Positions 22,548 through 36,251 of a stretch of DNA of 64,000 bases are shown piece after piece. The stretch is from positions 4,836,001 through 4,900,000 of the forward strand of contig NGZR01000003.1 in assembly GCA_002197995.1 (NCBI GenBank), written 5' to 3'. A program made the position numbers and the translations under genes. Every line of letters starts with the position of its first letter. Positions within the stretch are counted from its first letter, which is position 1. The notes under the pieces are model-generated. The model saw only the letters and a list, made by a program, of their open reading frames with translations. It made no database searches and was not told where the DNA came from. This stretch comes from Gaeumannomyces sp. JS-464 (Eukaryota; Ascomycota; Sordariomycetes; Magnaporthales; Magnaporthaceae).

Positions 22548-23822
22548 GTCGTCCGGGGCGGGCTGTCGGCAGCGCTAATGCTGTCCCGAGACCAGGGCTG
22601 CGAGTGGGAGTGGGCAGCAACAGCGGCGGCTTTGGCACGGAATTGGATCTGCTGAGGGGCCCAGAGGGTGTTGGTTGTTGGCAGGCACACTTTCGATCCG
22701 CAGTCAAGGCTGGAGATGGGGGGAATGGGCCTGGGGTATAACCTTGTATGGGCAGAAGAGGGAAGTGATCTAGGTTCAAACTCTTTGACGGGCAGACACA
22801 GGGCATCATATTATAACCAGGGGGACAAGGATAGGCACTCGAGCGGATGCGAAAAAATAATAAAGAAAAGATCCATGGAGAAAGGAAAGGCGCCCAAGGG
22901 AGAGAGTCCAGAATGGAGGAGGGGACTCTGGGCAGAGGGACGAGGGACAACACCATACTGCCCCTCTCCCTGCATTGGGTAGTTTGGCAGGTGCAAGCGC
23001 ACTGCCGGGACTACTTCTTCCGGCAACGCAAACTAGTTCCTTCTTGGTGATGCCTGGCTATCTCTGCCGATCGGGCAAAAGTTGTGGTGGGTGGAAGGCA
23101 GGTAGGTGTACCTAGGAAGACGCGAGACACACAGGGCAGTGGGCTACAAGTGGAGGGGGCCAAGCCGCGGCGGCCACAGGAGGCGCCTTGAGCGGGTTTG
23201 TGCCGTCCTGATTCGGTAGGCCGTGGGATAGAGCGCTTCGTAACGGGCTCGGCCGGCCGGCCGGATGCAACCGGATGGTGGAAGGAGGAGCACAATGAAC
23301 GGCAGGGTGGAGACTATTGACAAGGACGAGGATCCTATGCGAGGGCAGGCAGAGACTGGCGGGTATGGATCGAGATGATGGAGACAAGACGCCACCGACA
23401 AGGACTGGCTGCGATCCCCGGAAGTGGGCCAGGGGGTTTAACGTAACATCTTTTACCGCGCCGTCATTTCAATTTTGGGAGGTAGAGGAGTGTCATGTCC
23501 GGTAGAGATAGATAGAGACAGGTCCAGCAGCGGCCAAGTGGGAGTGGGAGGGAAGAGGGGGGGTGGACGAACCGAATGGCAGCCGTGATATCCGCAGCTC
23601 AGAGCCGAAAGGGAGGGCATGAGAGGCATGAAAGGAACCGGGAAGAGGTTTGATTCGGGTATGGATCGGACCCGGAGGGGGCATCCAGCACGCACTGCCA
23701 GCAGGATGAATGGTCCGAAGTCCCATCATCCAGACGACATCACGACCGGCAGCTCGCAGCAGGATGCATGGATATCGTAACGTCCTGCCATCTCTCGCTT
23801 AGGCCGTGTGTGCTGATCAGCA

Positions 23823-23890
23823 AAGTGAAGAAAGGAAGAGAGAAGAAGAAAAGAAAAAAAAAGAAAGAAAGAAATCGGGAGAAGGAACGG
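23823..23890. repeat. Purine (A/G)-rich tract
   Basis: GAAGAAAGG-type low-complexity sequence, all A/G for most of its length. Confidence 0.6.
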
Positions 23891-24269
23891 AGGGAGGCGT
23901 CTGCAGGCGCGGAGAGTCGGTGCCATCCATCCGTCTCTGGCGGCTGGTAGGATGGGGCAAAGCCCCCGCGGCCGCTGTGGATCGTTCGACTGTGACCCGC
24001 CTCGGCCTCGACAGCGCGCGTGGCCTCCTTATTTCCCCTTTCATTAATTCCGGCTGGGCTTCCGATCGGCTGGATCGAACGATTAGATGGCAACATAATG
24101 AGGTCGCACGCGGCCAGCGGCAGGCCGGCTAGGGCAAATAACACACTGCGGCCACGGTAGGTGGTGTCTGGCCGGCGATATACCTACGTACGGCGGTCGT
24201 CCGCTGGGTCTGGCCTGCTAGGCCCAGTGGGTCGTGGAGGCCGGTCAGGGGCCGGCCACCAGAACCGGC

Positions 24270-24333
24270 AAGAGAAAAGAAAAAGAAAGAAAAAAGAGAA
24301 AGAAAAAGACAAAAAAGCAAAAGCAGAAAAAAG
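24270..24333. repeat. Purine (A/G)-rich tract
   Basis: AGAAAAAGAAAG-type low-complexity sequence of about 64 bp with rare C. Confidence 0.6.
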
Positions 24334-26303
24334 TCATCCCACAGTCCTTGGCCACCCATCGCTTGGACTAGTGCGGGGATGTTTCGGCGGCAAGGGCACT
24401 GGCTGGCTAGCTGGCAACGGAACATCACGACTTGGGGGCCGCATATCGAGGGGGTGTGGGTGGTCCTCTCGGGTGTCCACAACACCACAATAGACCAACC
24501 CAGCACACAAAGGGGCCGGCGGCCGGGACGCGGTGGTGCCTGGAAAAGGGTTGGGTGACGGGGGTGGTTGGGGAAAAGGGCGTGGATGGGTTGGGCCGCG
24601 ACGTGATGGATGTCGACTTTGAGCTGGCGAGTGGCAAGCTGCGTGTTTGCCGCAGGCGCTCGCTACCTGCACTTTTACTCCACATTAAATGGCCGCACCC
24701 TATGTAACCGTGATTGGAGCATCCCACCCTTCTATTGAAAGGAGTGATGTAGGTGGTTGTCAATACGCTGCGAGGTGTTGCATGGATGATGTGGCAGACA
24801 GATAGGCAACGCAGCGAGCACCACGCATGCTGGTTGTGGTGGTGGTGGTAGAGGAGGGCAAAAAAAGGGAGAAGGAGAGGGAGGCGGGAATACGGAGTGG
24901 GGACATGGGAGTAGTGTCGTCGTCAGAAGCGGCTGCTGGCAGATAAACACCGAGATCGATGCTCCATCATGCATCTCCACCAGGGGAAGGGCACCCGGCG
25001 GTTTTCTATTTGAGCGGCTCGACGCAAGCTGCCGGCCATCAGAGCATGCCAGCTTGGTTCACCCGGCAAGCCGCCCACTGGCTGCCCCTGGGTTTGTTGT
25101 TCCCGCACAATACCATCAGGCCTGATAGTGGGCTCTTGGCGCATGGCGCCTGGGTTAAAATCTAGGTTCTGACATCCCGCGTAGCACCAGGCCGCTCGCT
25201 CGGTCGCGGAGCGTCCCATGGTTGGGCTGGGCCGGGAGGAGGGGGAACGGGTCGGCTGTGTGGATACATACAGTCTGCTGTGGGTGTGGCAGCTGTAGGA
25301 GATGTGCGTGTGTGTCTGCTGCGCTTTGTGGGTGGCTCGCTCCCCTCTCTGCTGGTCGACGGAACACGCGTGTCATAGTCGGGGCTCCGTGAGGAGAAGA
25401 GAGTCCGGAGGGCATCGAAGCTGAAAGAAAGGCACTGCCCACCTCCCACATCCTCCGTGGGGACCAATATCCACTGACACTTGCAGCCAGGGTTGCAATA
25501 GGAATAGCCTGGCACGGCTGCTGCTGCTGCAGTCTTTAGTCGCAGCCCACCCGGTGGGCTTTGATTTTCGCGGGCTCCTGCGGAGCCCACCACGGAGCCG
25601 GCCAGCACGTCAAGCCCGATCCCCTGCCGCCCCCCACGGTGTTGAGGGATATTCCATACAACCCCCCTCCGGCTGTCCAACAAGGTGGTTAGCCAAGATT
25701 ACTTGCAGTTGGTAGGCGCCCACGGCTACGGCGGGAAGACGACATTTAGGCAGGTCGTGTGCGGCCAAAAAAGAAAAACATGGCCACCCTGTGGCGCTCA
25801 ACTGCATGGTTGTATTGCAGCTGGCATTGCAGGACGGCCGACAATACAGCGGACGCAAGCCCTAACCAGGGCGTCAGTAGCTCCGTAGCATTGCGTACGA
25901 ACTCCCTCCGTTACCTGCCGAGAACTTTAGCCGCCGAGGACAGGGCATCAAGTGTATCACACAGACTGGTGGGTGTGATGGCCGCTGGTTGGCTCGACCG
26001 GGCCCGGACAACCTGTGGGCATGTGCTCTTGGGGAGTATTATGCTTGCTATCACCTCCCCTACCTGAGCGGGCATATGGACTGGTATGTCTCGTCTCTCC
26101 CTAGAGTCCATCCGATGGGCCTTGAGATTCTCGATCGTATTGGACCTTGCACGGCAGCTTCACGCCCATCTTGACACCGGTGATTAAAGTTGGGATATCA
26201 ACTATGGTGTGGTGTTGTTGCAGTGGTGATATCACAGGCAGGCAAGTCTCCCAGGCGGGCAGACCCCGTCGGGAAACCGGTGCGGACGGCGACTACAAAC
26301 ATA

Positions 26304-26304
<1 letters not shown>

Positions 26305-26334
<30 letters not shown>

Positions 26335-26351
26335 CACACACACACACACAC
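26305..26351. repeat. (AC)n microsatellite
   Basis: About 23 AC units with a single CC interruption. Confidence 0.85.
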
Positions 26352-27147
26352 TCGAGTTCAAGAGTTTGGGACGCTGAGAGAAAGATTCCTGGCGCGTCAA
26401 GCACGCACTCAGGGGTTTCCGCCCTCCATGCCACCGACTGGCCAAGTCTCGTACATATATTTTGGTTGGCACAGACAAGGTTCAGGCGGACCCACCACTT
26501 GCGGACGGACCGCCCGTACTAATACAAAGTCCCAGCCAACCTGCGACGGCAAGCCGGTGAGCGATACACGTAGGTAGTTGGGAGGTAATTTTATACGAGC
26601 CAAAGCCGGGGCAGACAGGCCGGGAATGAGGAGAGCGGCCGTGTTGGGATCCAACTTGGACGCTTTGTTTTGTTTTGTTTGTCTCTTCCGCCGCTCTTTG
26701 CATTGTCTGAACTCGGCTGCAAGGTCGTTCGGTACTCGCAACTAGCGGCGGGCAAACCCGCAACCACACTGGCTCGGTCGGGAGTTTAGATGGGAGGATA
26801 TATGCAATGATCTGGAAACCCCCGACATCCTTCCTTCGCGGCCCCGTGAGATCGCCGACTTGTTCCGGCGCAGTCGGACAGGCGAGATTGGCCGAGATTG
26901 ATGGCCGCTAGCCGCTTGCCATCACATGGCAAGGGTAGCAAGTTGATCTTCACGCGCCGCTAGGACCAGCTCGGAGAAGTGGGCGCCGCAATGTCTGCCA
27001 GCCTTAGCTCGAGGTCGGCAGCCAATGCTAACTTTCATCGCAAATGCAAAATGTCAAATCGAAAGCGATGACTGATACCAAAGTTCGGGATTTTCACGAC
27101 GTCGCGTCCATTCGTTTCAAAGAGGCTGGAGGCAGAAACGAGTCGCC

Positions 27148-27176
<29 letters not shown>
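27148..27176. repeat. Poly-A run, 29 bases
   Basis: An uninterrupted A run. No flanking duplication or retroelement body was recognised around it. Confidence 0.8.
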
Positions 27177-27178
<2 letters not shown>

Positions 27179-29936
27179 CACGACTGGCGGTCGATTGCGC
27201 ATGTGGCGGCTAAGTTGGTCCTGTTGGCCAAGAGTTGTGAGATGTGACAGATTGAATCCCGGCGTGAGGCTGAGGGCTGTCTGGGTCTCCCTCTCGTCCC
27301 AACCCCACATCAGACAGACAGACAGGCAGGCCCTGCTAGCTGGCTGGCTGGCTGGGTGAGCGAGCACCCGCAGATGTGAATCGAATCTGGGCGCTCGGCG
27401 CCTTCATCCCAACAATGGGAGTCGAGGGCGGGCTTGAGGGTTGAGTCTGAGGAAGGACTGCTTGTGTCACCCCTCCCGAGCCCCAAGAGGCTGCGATCGC
27501 CGTTTGTTTCTCCGATCCATGCACGCGCTTGCTGGATGCTTTGTCATGCCAAGCAGGGGCTACGTGGGAGGCACGACAAGAGCGAATTGCTGAGCGGGGG
27601 CAGGCTTTTGATGCATATTGACAAGCCGCCAGCAGGCGCCTGTGCAACCTGGACTTGAAGGCTTGGGGTCTGGACACCGGGAAGGATGCGGTGTGTGCCC
27701 TCTAATGCTAGGACCTGCCCCAAGAGGCAAGCTGGCCTCGATTGTCACGGACGGTTATGGCGGGTTTTGAGCGAGGATCGCGAGCGCGGAAAGGCTCTGG
27801 AGACTGGGGCTCGCTCTCTGCCCGTGCTTTGTTTGCAGCACCTCCACGTGGACCCTGGGCAGCCTGGCCCCAACCCCTGTCGGCCTACGCGAGCCGATGT
27901 GGGCAGTGCAAGTGCCAGTGCCAGCACCGGGCGTGCTGCCTTGGAACCCGACACTGTCAGGCCGTCTCTGTTTGCCGTCGTCGAGCACGGTCAGACTGAG
28001 GTGAGCAGGGAGCACACATCATGCTGCTGCAGAGACACACAACACACCCACAGCTGAGTGAGACGGGCGAGGCGGGCAGGCGGGGTGGGGGGATCTTGGA
28101 GTTGCGAGGGCAGGAGCTGGCGTCGATTGAAAATGGAGAAGGTGCAGATACTGGCCTGGCCGCAACCACGCCCCAGCGGCACCACCATATCAAAAGGGTA
28201 ACCGGTCAACCGCCCCGGGCAGGCGGCCAGACGCAAGATCAGCAAACATTGGCTGGAGCTGCCCAACCAGCTCTCAGCACCCCGCCACGGCACCGCGGCC
28301 AAGGAGGGGAGGCACGCCCACCACCCCCTGGTCGGCCCACCAATCCAGCCACCCCTGCTGTTTTTCTCATTCGACACACCCACCAGGCCGCATGGTTCGG
28401 CAGCCTTTGGGCTGGGGGCACAATCTTCCCCGTCCATTGTCCTCTTCTGGCTCCCAGGTCTCCATCCTCCCACATCGGGGAAAAAGAGACGGGACAGAAC
28501 AGAACAAGAGCCAAAGAACCACAACAAAACACAACACCACGGCTCAACTCGCACCCAGCCCACGCCAGGCCCGGGCCAGCAGACGGATCCCGCCCGTTCC
28601 GATTTGTCCTGTCGCTCGCCTTCGATCCGCCTTGGCGCTCTTGCGAGTCACGGCTTTGTCAGGGCGCGCCTGTCGGGACACGGACTCTGTCCGCCGCCCC
28701 GTTGTCACCGGTTTCCCAGAGTCTCTATCCGCCACCTCGGCTGGTTTGCCTATCCATCCCCAGACAGTCGGCTAAATCGACAGACCGGCACAGCACTGCT
28801 ACGGTCTCCCTGGCCGTCTGGTCTGGGCATTCGAAGCATTGGGTCGACCCAGGACGGAGGCTGCCAACTGATCACAATTCCGTCAGCGCTCGCTGAGCTT
28901 GGGAGCTCAGAGCAAGGTGAGTACTGCGCTCCGTGCTTGTCACTCCACCCAAGCCGCCCCAGCCGCCCCGATCGATTCCGTGTGGGACAAGAGGCGGACA
29001 TCTGCTCTGGAATCGAGTTGGTGCCGGCTGGAGAGGGCATCCGCAGGTTCCCAAATGAATCATGGCTTTGGCAATTAATTAACACGACCCTTGATCCACC
29101 GTACCGTGCAGCCTCGTACGCGCGTGTGGACGTGCGACGGGCGTGCTAAATCGGGAGACACAAACAGCTGCAAAGGCCAAAAGGGGGTGCTGAAGCCCAA
29201 GGGGGACAAGGCACGAAAGAGGATCGTATTTGTGGGGTCGACGCAAGACTGCATCAGGCCGGGACACATACGGCACCAATCCACCCCATCCGCTGCAGAG
29301 GAGGGGGCGATCAGAGTCGGAAGACTGGACACGGCAACCTACCGACGGATCCCTCTCCCGGAAGCCCTGATCCGTCCAGCGGCCACGACGACAACAGCGT
29401 TCGGACGAGCAGAAACCGGGACCGCGATGGATCCATACGCAAATGTCCTGGTACGTTGCCTGCCTATCATCGGGTCTCTGCCGAAAAGACACTCTGGCGC
29501 CCTTGTCCTCCGCGCTCTCGAGGCCGGCTAGGCTCCCTATCTCTGTCCCATCTTTCTAAGCTTTAGGCCTCACCATCCCATCGCCTTTCCTGCCTGCACC
29601 TTCCAGCGTCTCGCCACCTTCATTGCCTAGCTGCATCCTCTCCTCGAACGTGCCCGTCACAAGGGCACAGCCAACCAGGGCATTCATATCCACTTACTTG
29701 GCGACATGCCGCCCACCAGCTCCTGGTCTTCTCAATGATTTGGCTGCATGTAACGTTCCGCCTACATTGTAACTCTGAGTTTTGACAGACTCGACCCTCA
29801 TGCTGTCCACACGCACACGCACACGCACTCAACATTTTGCACCGCTCCTTCTTGGAGCTATGGGAGTTACACCGGAATGAAGCCGCCCCTCCAGGGAGGA
29901 GCCAGAGGCATGTCGCATTGTAGAAAACATGGCTGA

Positions 29937-32900
29937 CCTTTCCCTTATACTCCCCAGCCTCAACACCCGCCCCAGCTTGGTCCCATCAGGCGGCGGTCAA
30001 GGCAGCGAACTAGCCCAGTTGGCATAGAGGACTGGTCGGCCAGAAGGCCATGGGCCGAGCCTGATCGCGATCAAGACCAGGGCGGGGCCTTTTACCCGAC
30101 TACACTTGATCATGGCACGGCCGTCCGGGGTACGGGCGCCGTTGCGGCTGTCGACATCAGCCACAGAAGCTCAGAAGTCATGGGCAGAGATGGCTTGGAC
30201 GTCGGCCACAGGAGCTTAGATGTTCTGAGCAGAGAGAGCTTGACCTCCGGCAACAGAACGGGATCTGGCCCGCTTCGGCATGAGCAATTTGCAGGTTCTG
30301 CCGGCCCGAGCCATGCCCAGCCGGCACCTCAATTTAGTCTGCCCAACCCACTCGAGGCGCGCACAGCGTACGACCTTGGCCATCACGGGCAGCAGCCGGC
30401 ATATAACTATCCTACTCACTCTCAAATCCATGGAAGCGGTCAACCACCCCAGGAGCAGCACTCGACATACCACTATCCTACCCAGTCTCAAGGCCATGGA
30501 CACAGCCAGTCATCTCATGAGCAGCACAGCCATGCCCCTGCCGTATCACCATAGCCACCAGAATGCCCTGCAAATGTGGTGTGGCAGCTCGGCATCACAG
30601 CCCCAGCAAGCCCCTGCCGCACCTCATTACGTGCATACCACTTCCAGTGGTCGACCCCCTGACAGCACTTATCCGAGGAGACTTCCTCTAAGAACGTCGC
30701 CACCACCTTTCACTGCGCCGCTTCTTCAAGCCGAGGTCTCTCAACTGGCCACGGCGCCCCTCAGCAGCCTCCGCCGCCCAGCCCTCCAGTGCCCCGAGAC
30801 CTATCACATCTATTCCATCATAGCAACCAGCCCAGGGCTCTAGATCCCCTGAACGAAGCACGGCAATCTCACTTCAGCGTCACTTCGTACGATCCTGTTC
30901 GCGCCGACCGATATTCACCAAACCATTCGTCCACACCCTACAGTAGTCAGGCCGCGTTGAGCGGTCCGGTTCACTCCAGGGCAGAGACGACTGTGCCTGT
31001 ATCTGCTAGCAGCGCCGGAATAGTTCGGCGCTCTCGGTTTCTCTCCATTCCCCTGTTCATCCTCCTATCACGTCGGCATGCAGTCAGGGATACACGGATC
31101 ATTCGCATCACAGGTCTCAGCTCCCCTCGGTAAGCGCCGCGTTGGTCCCTGCGGTAGCACGAGCTTCCCCGACATATGCGCCTCCGAACTACAATGTCGC
31201 GAGTTCTAGCGAGAGTTATCAGTTGCCCCCTGCCGATTCACATCGCACCCATCGGGAGCGGGGATATTCAGGGCAACCACAGCAACACACCATGGGAGAT
31301 GGGTCGGAATACTGGCTCATGATACCGCCAGGGACGTCGTCTGGCGAAGAGGAGTCCCCTCCACAACACACCTCAGACCAAAATGGTTACCAGCACGGCC
31401 AAATGGCCGAAAGCGCAGTCGTTCCCCTCTTGGGTTCTAACGGAATCAACGAACCATGGGAGGACACCTCGGTGGAGGTGAACAGGCAGGGAGTGGAGTT
31501 GGCTGCCCAGGCCCAGTATGGCCCGGCCAAGGCGCCCGCTCCCCGTGGGAAAGGTCGCAAGGGCGAAAAGAAAACCAGGGGCAAGTTCACAGACGAGAAG
31601 CGACGGGAAACAGCGCGGACTCGCAAGAACGGTGCTTGCATTCGCTGCAAGTGTCAGCGCGTCAGAGTAAGTCTCACATGCCATCTAATGGCAGATCCAA
31701 AATCCCGTCAATTCAAGAACCCGAGCTAAACGTCTGGTAATGATTCTAGTGCGACCCCACGGACCCCAACGATCCGAACGCCCCCTGCCAGTCATGCCTC
31801 AAAGTTAACCAGCAGTCCAAGAAGATGATACACGCCTTGATCTGCCGACGTTATCGGCTGACAGAAATGGCGCTTTCCCGCCAAGGAGGGCTCGGTATGA
31901 CGACAAGATGGTCAGGCACCCTGATGAAGGATGTCGGCGACAGGGTTGACGATGTCGTCCGAATTGTTGAGCTCAAAATATTCTACAGCCACCATCCTCA
32001 GCGACTGGATCTCTACCACCACCCCATCAGGCTCGAGGTGCACAGGTTCCGCCCCAGGGAAGGCGACGTGCTCCACCGCAGGTGGAAGACGAAGGAAGAT
32101 TTGCCCATGATTACCGAAATGACTCCTTTTGCGCTCAACGACATCAACCAGTCAGCAGCGGAGTTGGAACACTTCATCAGCGACCACGCCTTCGAGGCCA
32201 TGCGGGTGGCGGTGCAAGAGAGCGAGCTCATCGTCAGAGAGACGTATGAGATGGCGATTGAGTATTTCAGGTCACTCAATGTAGGACCGTGATTCATCTC
32301 ATGAGGCAAATCCAAGACCCCTTTTGGCACAGAAGCTAACCATCCGTTGTTTCCCGCCCTCACAGCCCGAATCGGAGGAGCGCAACTTCCTAGGTCATCT
32401 CTTTAGACTCTGGTTTGCAATGAGTTAGTATTCCCAATCTCTCCGTCGACAACGCAAATCTTCTCCCAAACCTTTTCTCGGCCAAATACCACCCGTCGCA
32501 TCAGCCAGAGTGGGGTAGCATCCAAGGAGAAAAAGAAGCTGATAGGATGCCTCTCAGGGCTTACGACTGGATCGGCGTACATATCCGGACCAGACAAGCT
32601 GGACATGTTTCCAGAGACGCGTCCAGATTATCCACTTGGCGACAGGATCTCTCTGCCACGCATGATCACGGCGCAAGTTGACAGCATATTGTCGACCAAG
32701 TTCCTGAAGCCCGGGGCCACCAAGGTCACCAAGTACCTCGAGAAATTTCTGAGGAGCAACAACGCCAGGTACTGGTTCGCACTCTATCTCGCCATCTTCA
32801 TTCTCCTGCACGAGATCTCAGTGGCGACCAAAGACCGAGGCAGATACGCCAGGGACAACCAGCTACCGGTGAGCTCGTCCTGTAAAGTTAGCATTGGGTC

Positions 32901-33364
32901 TTGCACGATGGTCTCTAACAAAAGATGCTTTGCATTCTGGTGCGAAGACCCGCTTTTCCCTCCCATCTGTAGTGCGGGAACAGCATTTTAGCGCCAACAA
33001 CCTTCTTGCGCATTGGCACTACTACAAGACCGAGATCGACCCGTCGAACGTCGAGGCCTGGAAGCTACAAAAGAGTTCAATGGGGTACATGAACCAGGCG
33101 CAAAGGAACTTTATATGGCGTTGGTGGCATTGGATGCGACAGCCCGGTGAGTAGCGGTGCTCAGCCTCCATCAGCGCTAAACTCTAGAAATTCGATGGCT
33201 GACGAACTACATAATGTTTGCGGTCTCGACAAGTAGGCATGCTGGAAAACCTGTGTCCCGACGGACAGCGAGAGCAGGAGGCTCTGTGGGAGGAGCCACT
33301 CTTCTTCGTTTGCCAGATTTACATGCCTGGCTGGAAGGAGAAAGCCGTCTACCAGGGCTACTGA
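29937..33364 (+). CDS. Large Zn2Cys6 regulator with His/Pro/Gln-rich N-terminus, frameshifted
   Basis: This is a nuclear zinc-cluster protein of the long fungal type with a central rather than N-terminal DNA-binding domain. The cluster reads C-x2-C-x6-C-x11-C-x2-C-x15-C, preceded by a basic stretch (KGRKGEKKTRGKF). Exons from the cluster on: ...-31666, 31750-32280, 32366-32423, 32558-32868, 32948-33146 and 33237-33364. All junctions are GT-AG with matching phases, ending at TGA 33362-33364. The C-terminal part shows LFRLWFAM and YWFALYLAIFILLHE, conserved in form in this family. The N-terminal roughly 480 residues are His/Ser/Pro/Gln-rich and pass through frames 0, 1, 0 and 2, so at least three indels are needed there. 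The true start is unresolved: frame 0 is open from 29937, and an ATG at 29929 is in another frame. The 7 kb upstream is gene-free. Target genes are unknown. Confidence 0.75.
30397..30526 (+). repeat. Two-copy coding repeat in regulator N-terminus
   Basis: Two consecutive units of roughly 65 bp encode YxYPTxSQxHGxxQxxxEQHS. A second smaller echo (VDISHRSS / LDVGHRSL) lies upstream at 30150-30222. Confidence 0.6.
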
Positions 33365-35507
33365 ACCGAAGCATGTGGGTTGATGGGTATGGTTGGTGGC
33401 AATCATCTGGCTTCATCGGTAGGGGCTTCTCTTTGTGTTTTCCTTTTGGCAACGGACATGGGAATTTTGGTCACAGTCATGTTTTATTTTGCCTTTTGCT
33501 TTTTCGTTTTCTTTGTCGAGTTGCTTCGATTTCTGGATTATCTTTGCGATTTCTCTCCGTCGCGCCCTGGATCTTCGTCGCGCGACGCATGTTGCGAGAT
33601 TGGCCGGGAGTCGCGATGATGACTGACGACCTGATGACCATAATTCTGCTTCACTGCGGATCGGGAGCAATAGCCCGAGTCAAAACCTTTATATGTAGCC
33701 TACAAATAAAATGGCCCTGAATCAACCTCCCAAAGAATGGCGTGCGTGAACCTGCTAGGACCAGGCTGCCCTACAGCCTCACCAATGGGTCTCTCAGATG
33801 CTGTGGTGTTGTCATTTACCCCCGGGGGCTTAGACTTCTTTCTTCCTCCATTTTCTACAGAACGAGTAGCTGGCATCGAGGCTATGGAACAGGGATGATT
33901 CAGGCATTGGTAGTCGCAATTTCAGCTTGGACACAGGGTTATCCACCTTTGTGTGGTTGGAGCGGCTTTCTCGGCAACAGCAATTGCGGTGGGAGTCGCA
34001 TTCGGCGCTAGCCAGAGCGACAAACTGACATTTTTCTAGTCCCCGCACGCCCACATTGCCAGCAGTAATTCGTGTGCCAAGAGTCAATAAGGCAAGGGAG
34101 AGAGACACACAGGAGCGCCTCGAATATGCCTCGAAACATCCAAGCTCCGCAGAAAGGTAATTGGAAAATCAAAAGAAGGGAGAGGGAAGAATAACCAGAT
34201 GACGAAATGAAAAGGGGTCGGCGGGTGAGGGATAACAGGGGAGCTGACGATAATAAACCTCGAGCCCGCCAAACGAAACCGGTGAGTCTAGCGCCGACCC
34301 GCCCGAGCCCAGGTCTCACAATGGTTGTCCGGACACCCCGAGTCGACGGTCCCCCCGTCACCGGTTTCGTTTTCGTGGCCACGGCCGGACGATGGTGGCT
34401 GTCTGACAGCAGCAGCAGAATTCCGATCGAGGCTGCCGGCCTGACCGGCTATGAAGAGCCATGTGCGTTGCCGCCGTCGCGGGACGGCCCGGCCGGCGAC
34501 AGATTGGTATCGGCGCTTCATTCCCTGCATGATTGAATCGTCTCTTTTCAGCCCAGGCTGAACAAAGGCCTCAGCACAGAATTAAGGGGATACCTCACTG
34601 GCCCTGAATCACTCGAGATCGCTAACGGACTCTGGACCGCCTCCCAAGAGCCGTCTCGGACAGCCTAGGATTTACGTCCGCCGGCCCCGAGGCCTGGCAT
34701 CAAGCACCGGATTCTCGTATCACACAGGGGCTCCTAGCGATGCGCCTGGGCGGTGGTCCTCCAGGGAGGTTCGCCCGGGAAGGCCGACCTGCGCTGCGTC
34801 ACCGGGTTCGGGAGTATGCATTCGACAACCCGGCTCTTTCGCGGATGTCTTCCGAATACACAAATCTGCTTCAGATTTTCGCACCTAATACGCTGCATGT
34901 GGTGGCTGGTTATCTATGTTTCGTGGCTTCCCTTGACACTTGTTGGGAGCAGACGACCGCGGACTCGCCATCACCTCTCCACCTCCTCGCCAGTGTCCCG
35001 ATACATCCACGCCTCGTTCCCAAATACCCTACTAACTACCTAGGTACCTAGCTTGCCTGCCGGGGATTCGCCATCAGTTCAGTCCACGTGCATGCCATGG
35101 AAAGAGTGGCGTGCATCAACCAACCAGAACCGTCGTAGCCCCCAAACCCGACCAAGGCGGGGTTCATCACTCCGTCATTTTCAAGGGTACTCGGCGTGAT
35201 ATTTGTCGATCACAAGTTCGTCTACCTAAAGTTGTGGAACCGCCGACGCAGCTCTTGGCACACACGTCCCCGAGCGTGCCCACCACGGACAGCCGACCTG
35301 GCGCAAGCACGCTGGCTTCTGTGGGGTTCGACTTGCCGCTCTTGAAAATCCTGCCTGCGATTTTTGTTTTCTTGTAAAATGAGAAAAGAGAGGTCGCAAT
35401 GCAGATTTGGGCTCGCTTTCCCGAAAACTACGGGGCGACTTCGTTTGGATTTGGGGATCTTGAGGCCGCTCGGTTTCCCTAGTGACCGAAAGGTCCTTGC
35501 TTATGGC

Positions 35508-35528
35508 TTTTTTTTTTTTTTTTTTTTT
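35508..35528. repeat. Poly-T run, 21 bases
   Basis: An uninterrupted T run in intergenic DNA. Confidence 0.8.
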
Positions 35529-35872
35529 GACCTGTAGAGATGGAGGTGCAGATAAAAGTATTAGGACTATGCCAAACCATCTAAATATTAGCAAGTAGAA
35601 AAAAAAAAACATTTGGAGGCTAGGGAAAAGGCCGGGGCTATGTCGTGGTTTAGTTGAGCCTTCGCGTCAGAGATAGTCGATAGTCGCAGCCCGCAAAGAA
35701 GCACCTGGAGGCCGAGGCGTGGGGGCGTTGGGACGTGGGGGACTGTGGGGACCTCAGCTTATCGTTATCGGAGCTATCGCCACGTGTCGATAGACCAAGA
35801 AACAGAGTGGGTAGGTGTCCTCAAAGACGTCGCTGGCTGATGCGTGAAGTTCCATGCGCGCCCCCGTTGGAC

Positions 35873-35889
35873 TTTTTTTTTTTTTTTTT
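35873..35889. repeat. Poly-T run, 17 bases
   Basis: An uninterrupted T run about 390 bp upstream of the Sec72-like start. Confidence 0.8.
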
Positions 35890-36226
35890 GGCGCGATTCA
35901 CTCTCCAACCTACAAACCAACCATCCTCTCGATCACCGGCTAGAGAACTGTTGTGCTCGTCGCATTGAAGCCTTTATTCTTTAAAAGACTGCCCACCTCA
36001 AAGGCCAAAGAACAGAACTAGTGTCGAACGAACCCGCGAATTCCAGAGAACTGACACTCGAGAACCAAAGCCGCAACGTTTGTGATCCGGCCGGCCTCCT
36101 CGACGTCCGGCCCGCCACGCGACCGCCTCGCTCCGCGGGATCCCAGGGTGTCCTGGAGAGGGGGGGAGTCGGGGCTGAACAGGACTGGATATCCCAATAA
36201 AACACCCGGACGCGCATACAAACCCA

Positions 36227-36251
36227 ACACACACACACACACACACACACA
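36227..36251. repeat. (AC)n in leader of Sec72-like gene
   Basis: Twelve AC units ending 25 bp before the ATG, so probably transcribed in the 5' leader. Confidence 0.8.

Larger units (their letters stand above)
22548..29936. other. Long gene-poor region, 7.4 kb
   Basis: I find no protein gene or tRNA that I can support in this stretch. Open frames on both strands are short, GC-biased and without domains. It holds purine-rich tracts (23823-23890, 24270-24333), a CA microsatellite and an A29 run. It lies immediately upstream of the second zinc-cluster regulator, so part of it may be an extended promoter or long 5' leader. Confidence 0.5.

Noticed and set aside
27148..27176. Poly-A tail of a LINE or processed pseudogene
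   Set aside because: No reverse-transcriptase-like or spliced-gene-like sequence and no flanking duplication could be seen next to it.
28021..28896. 291-codon open frame on the + strand in the gene desert
   Set aside because: Low-complexity residues (His, Pro, Gln, Arg) with no motif or splice support, and equally long frames overlap it on the other strand.
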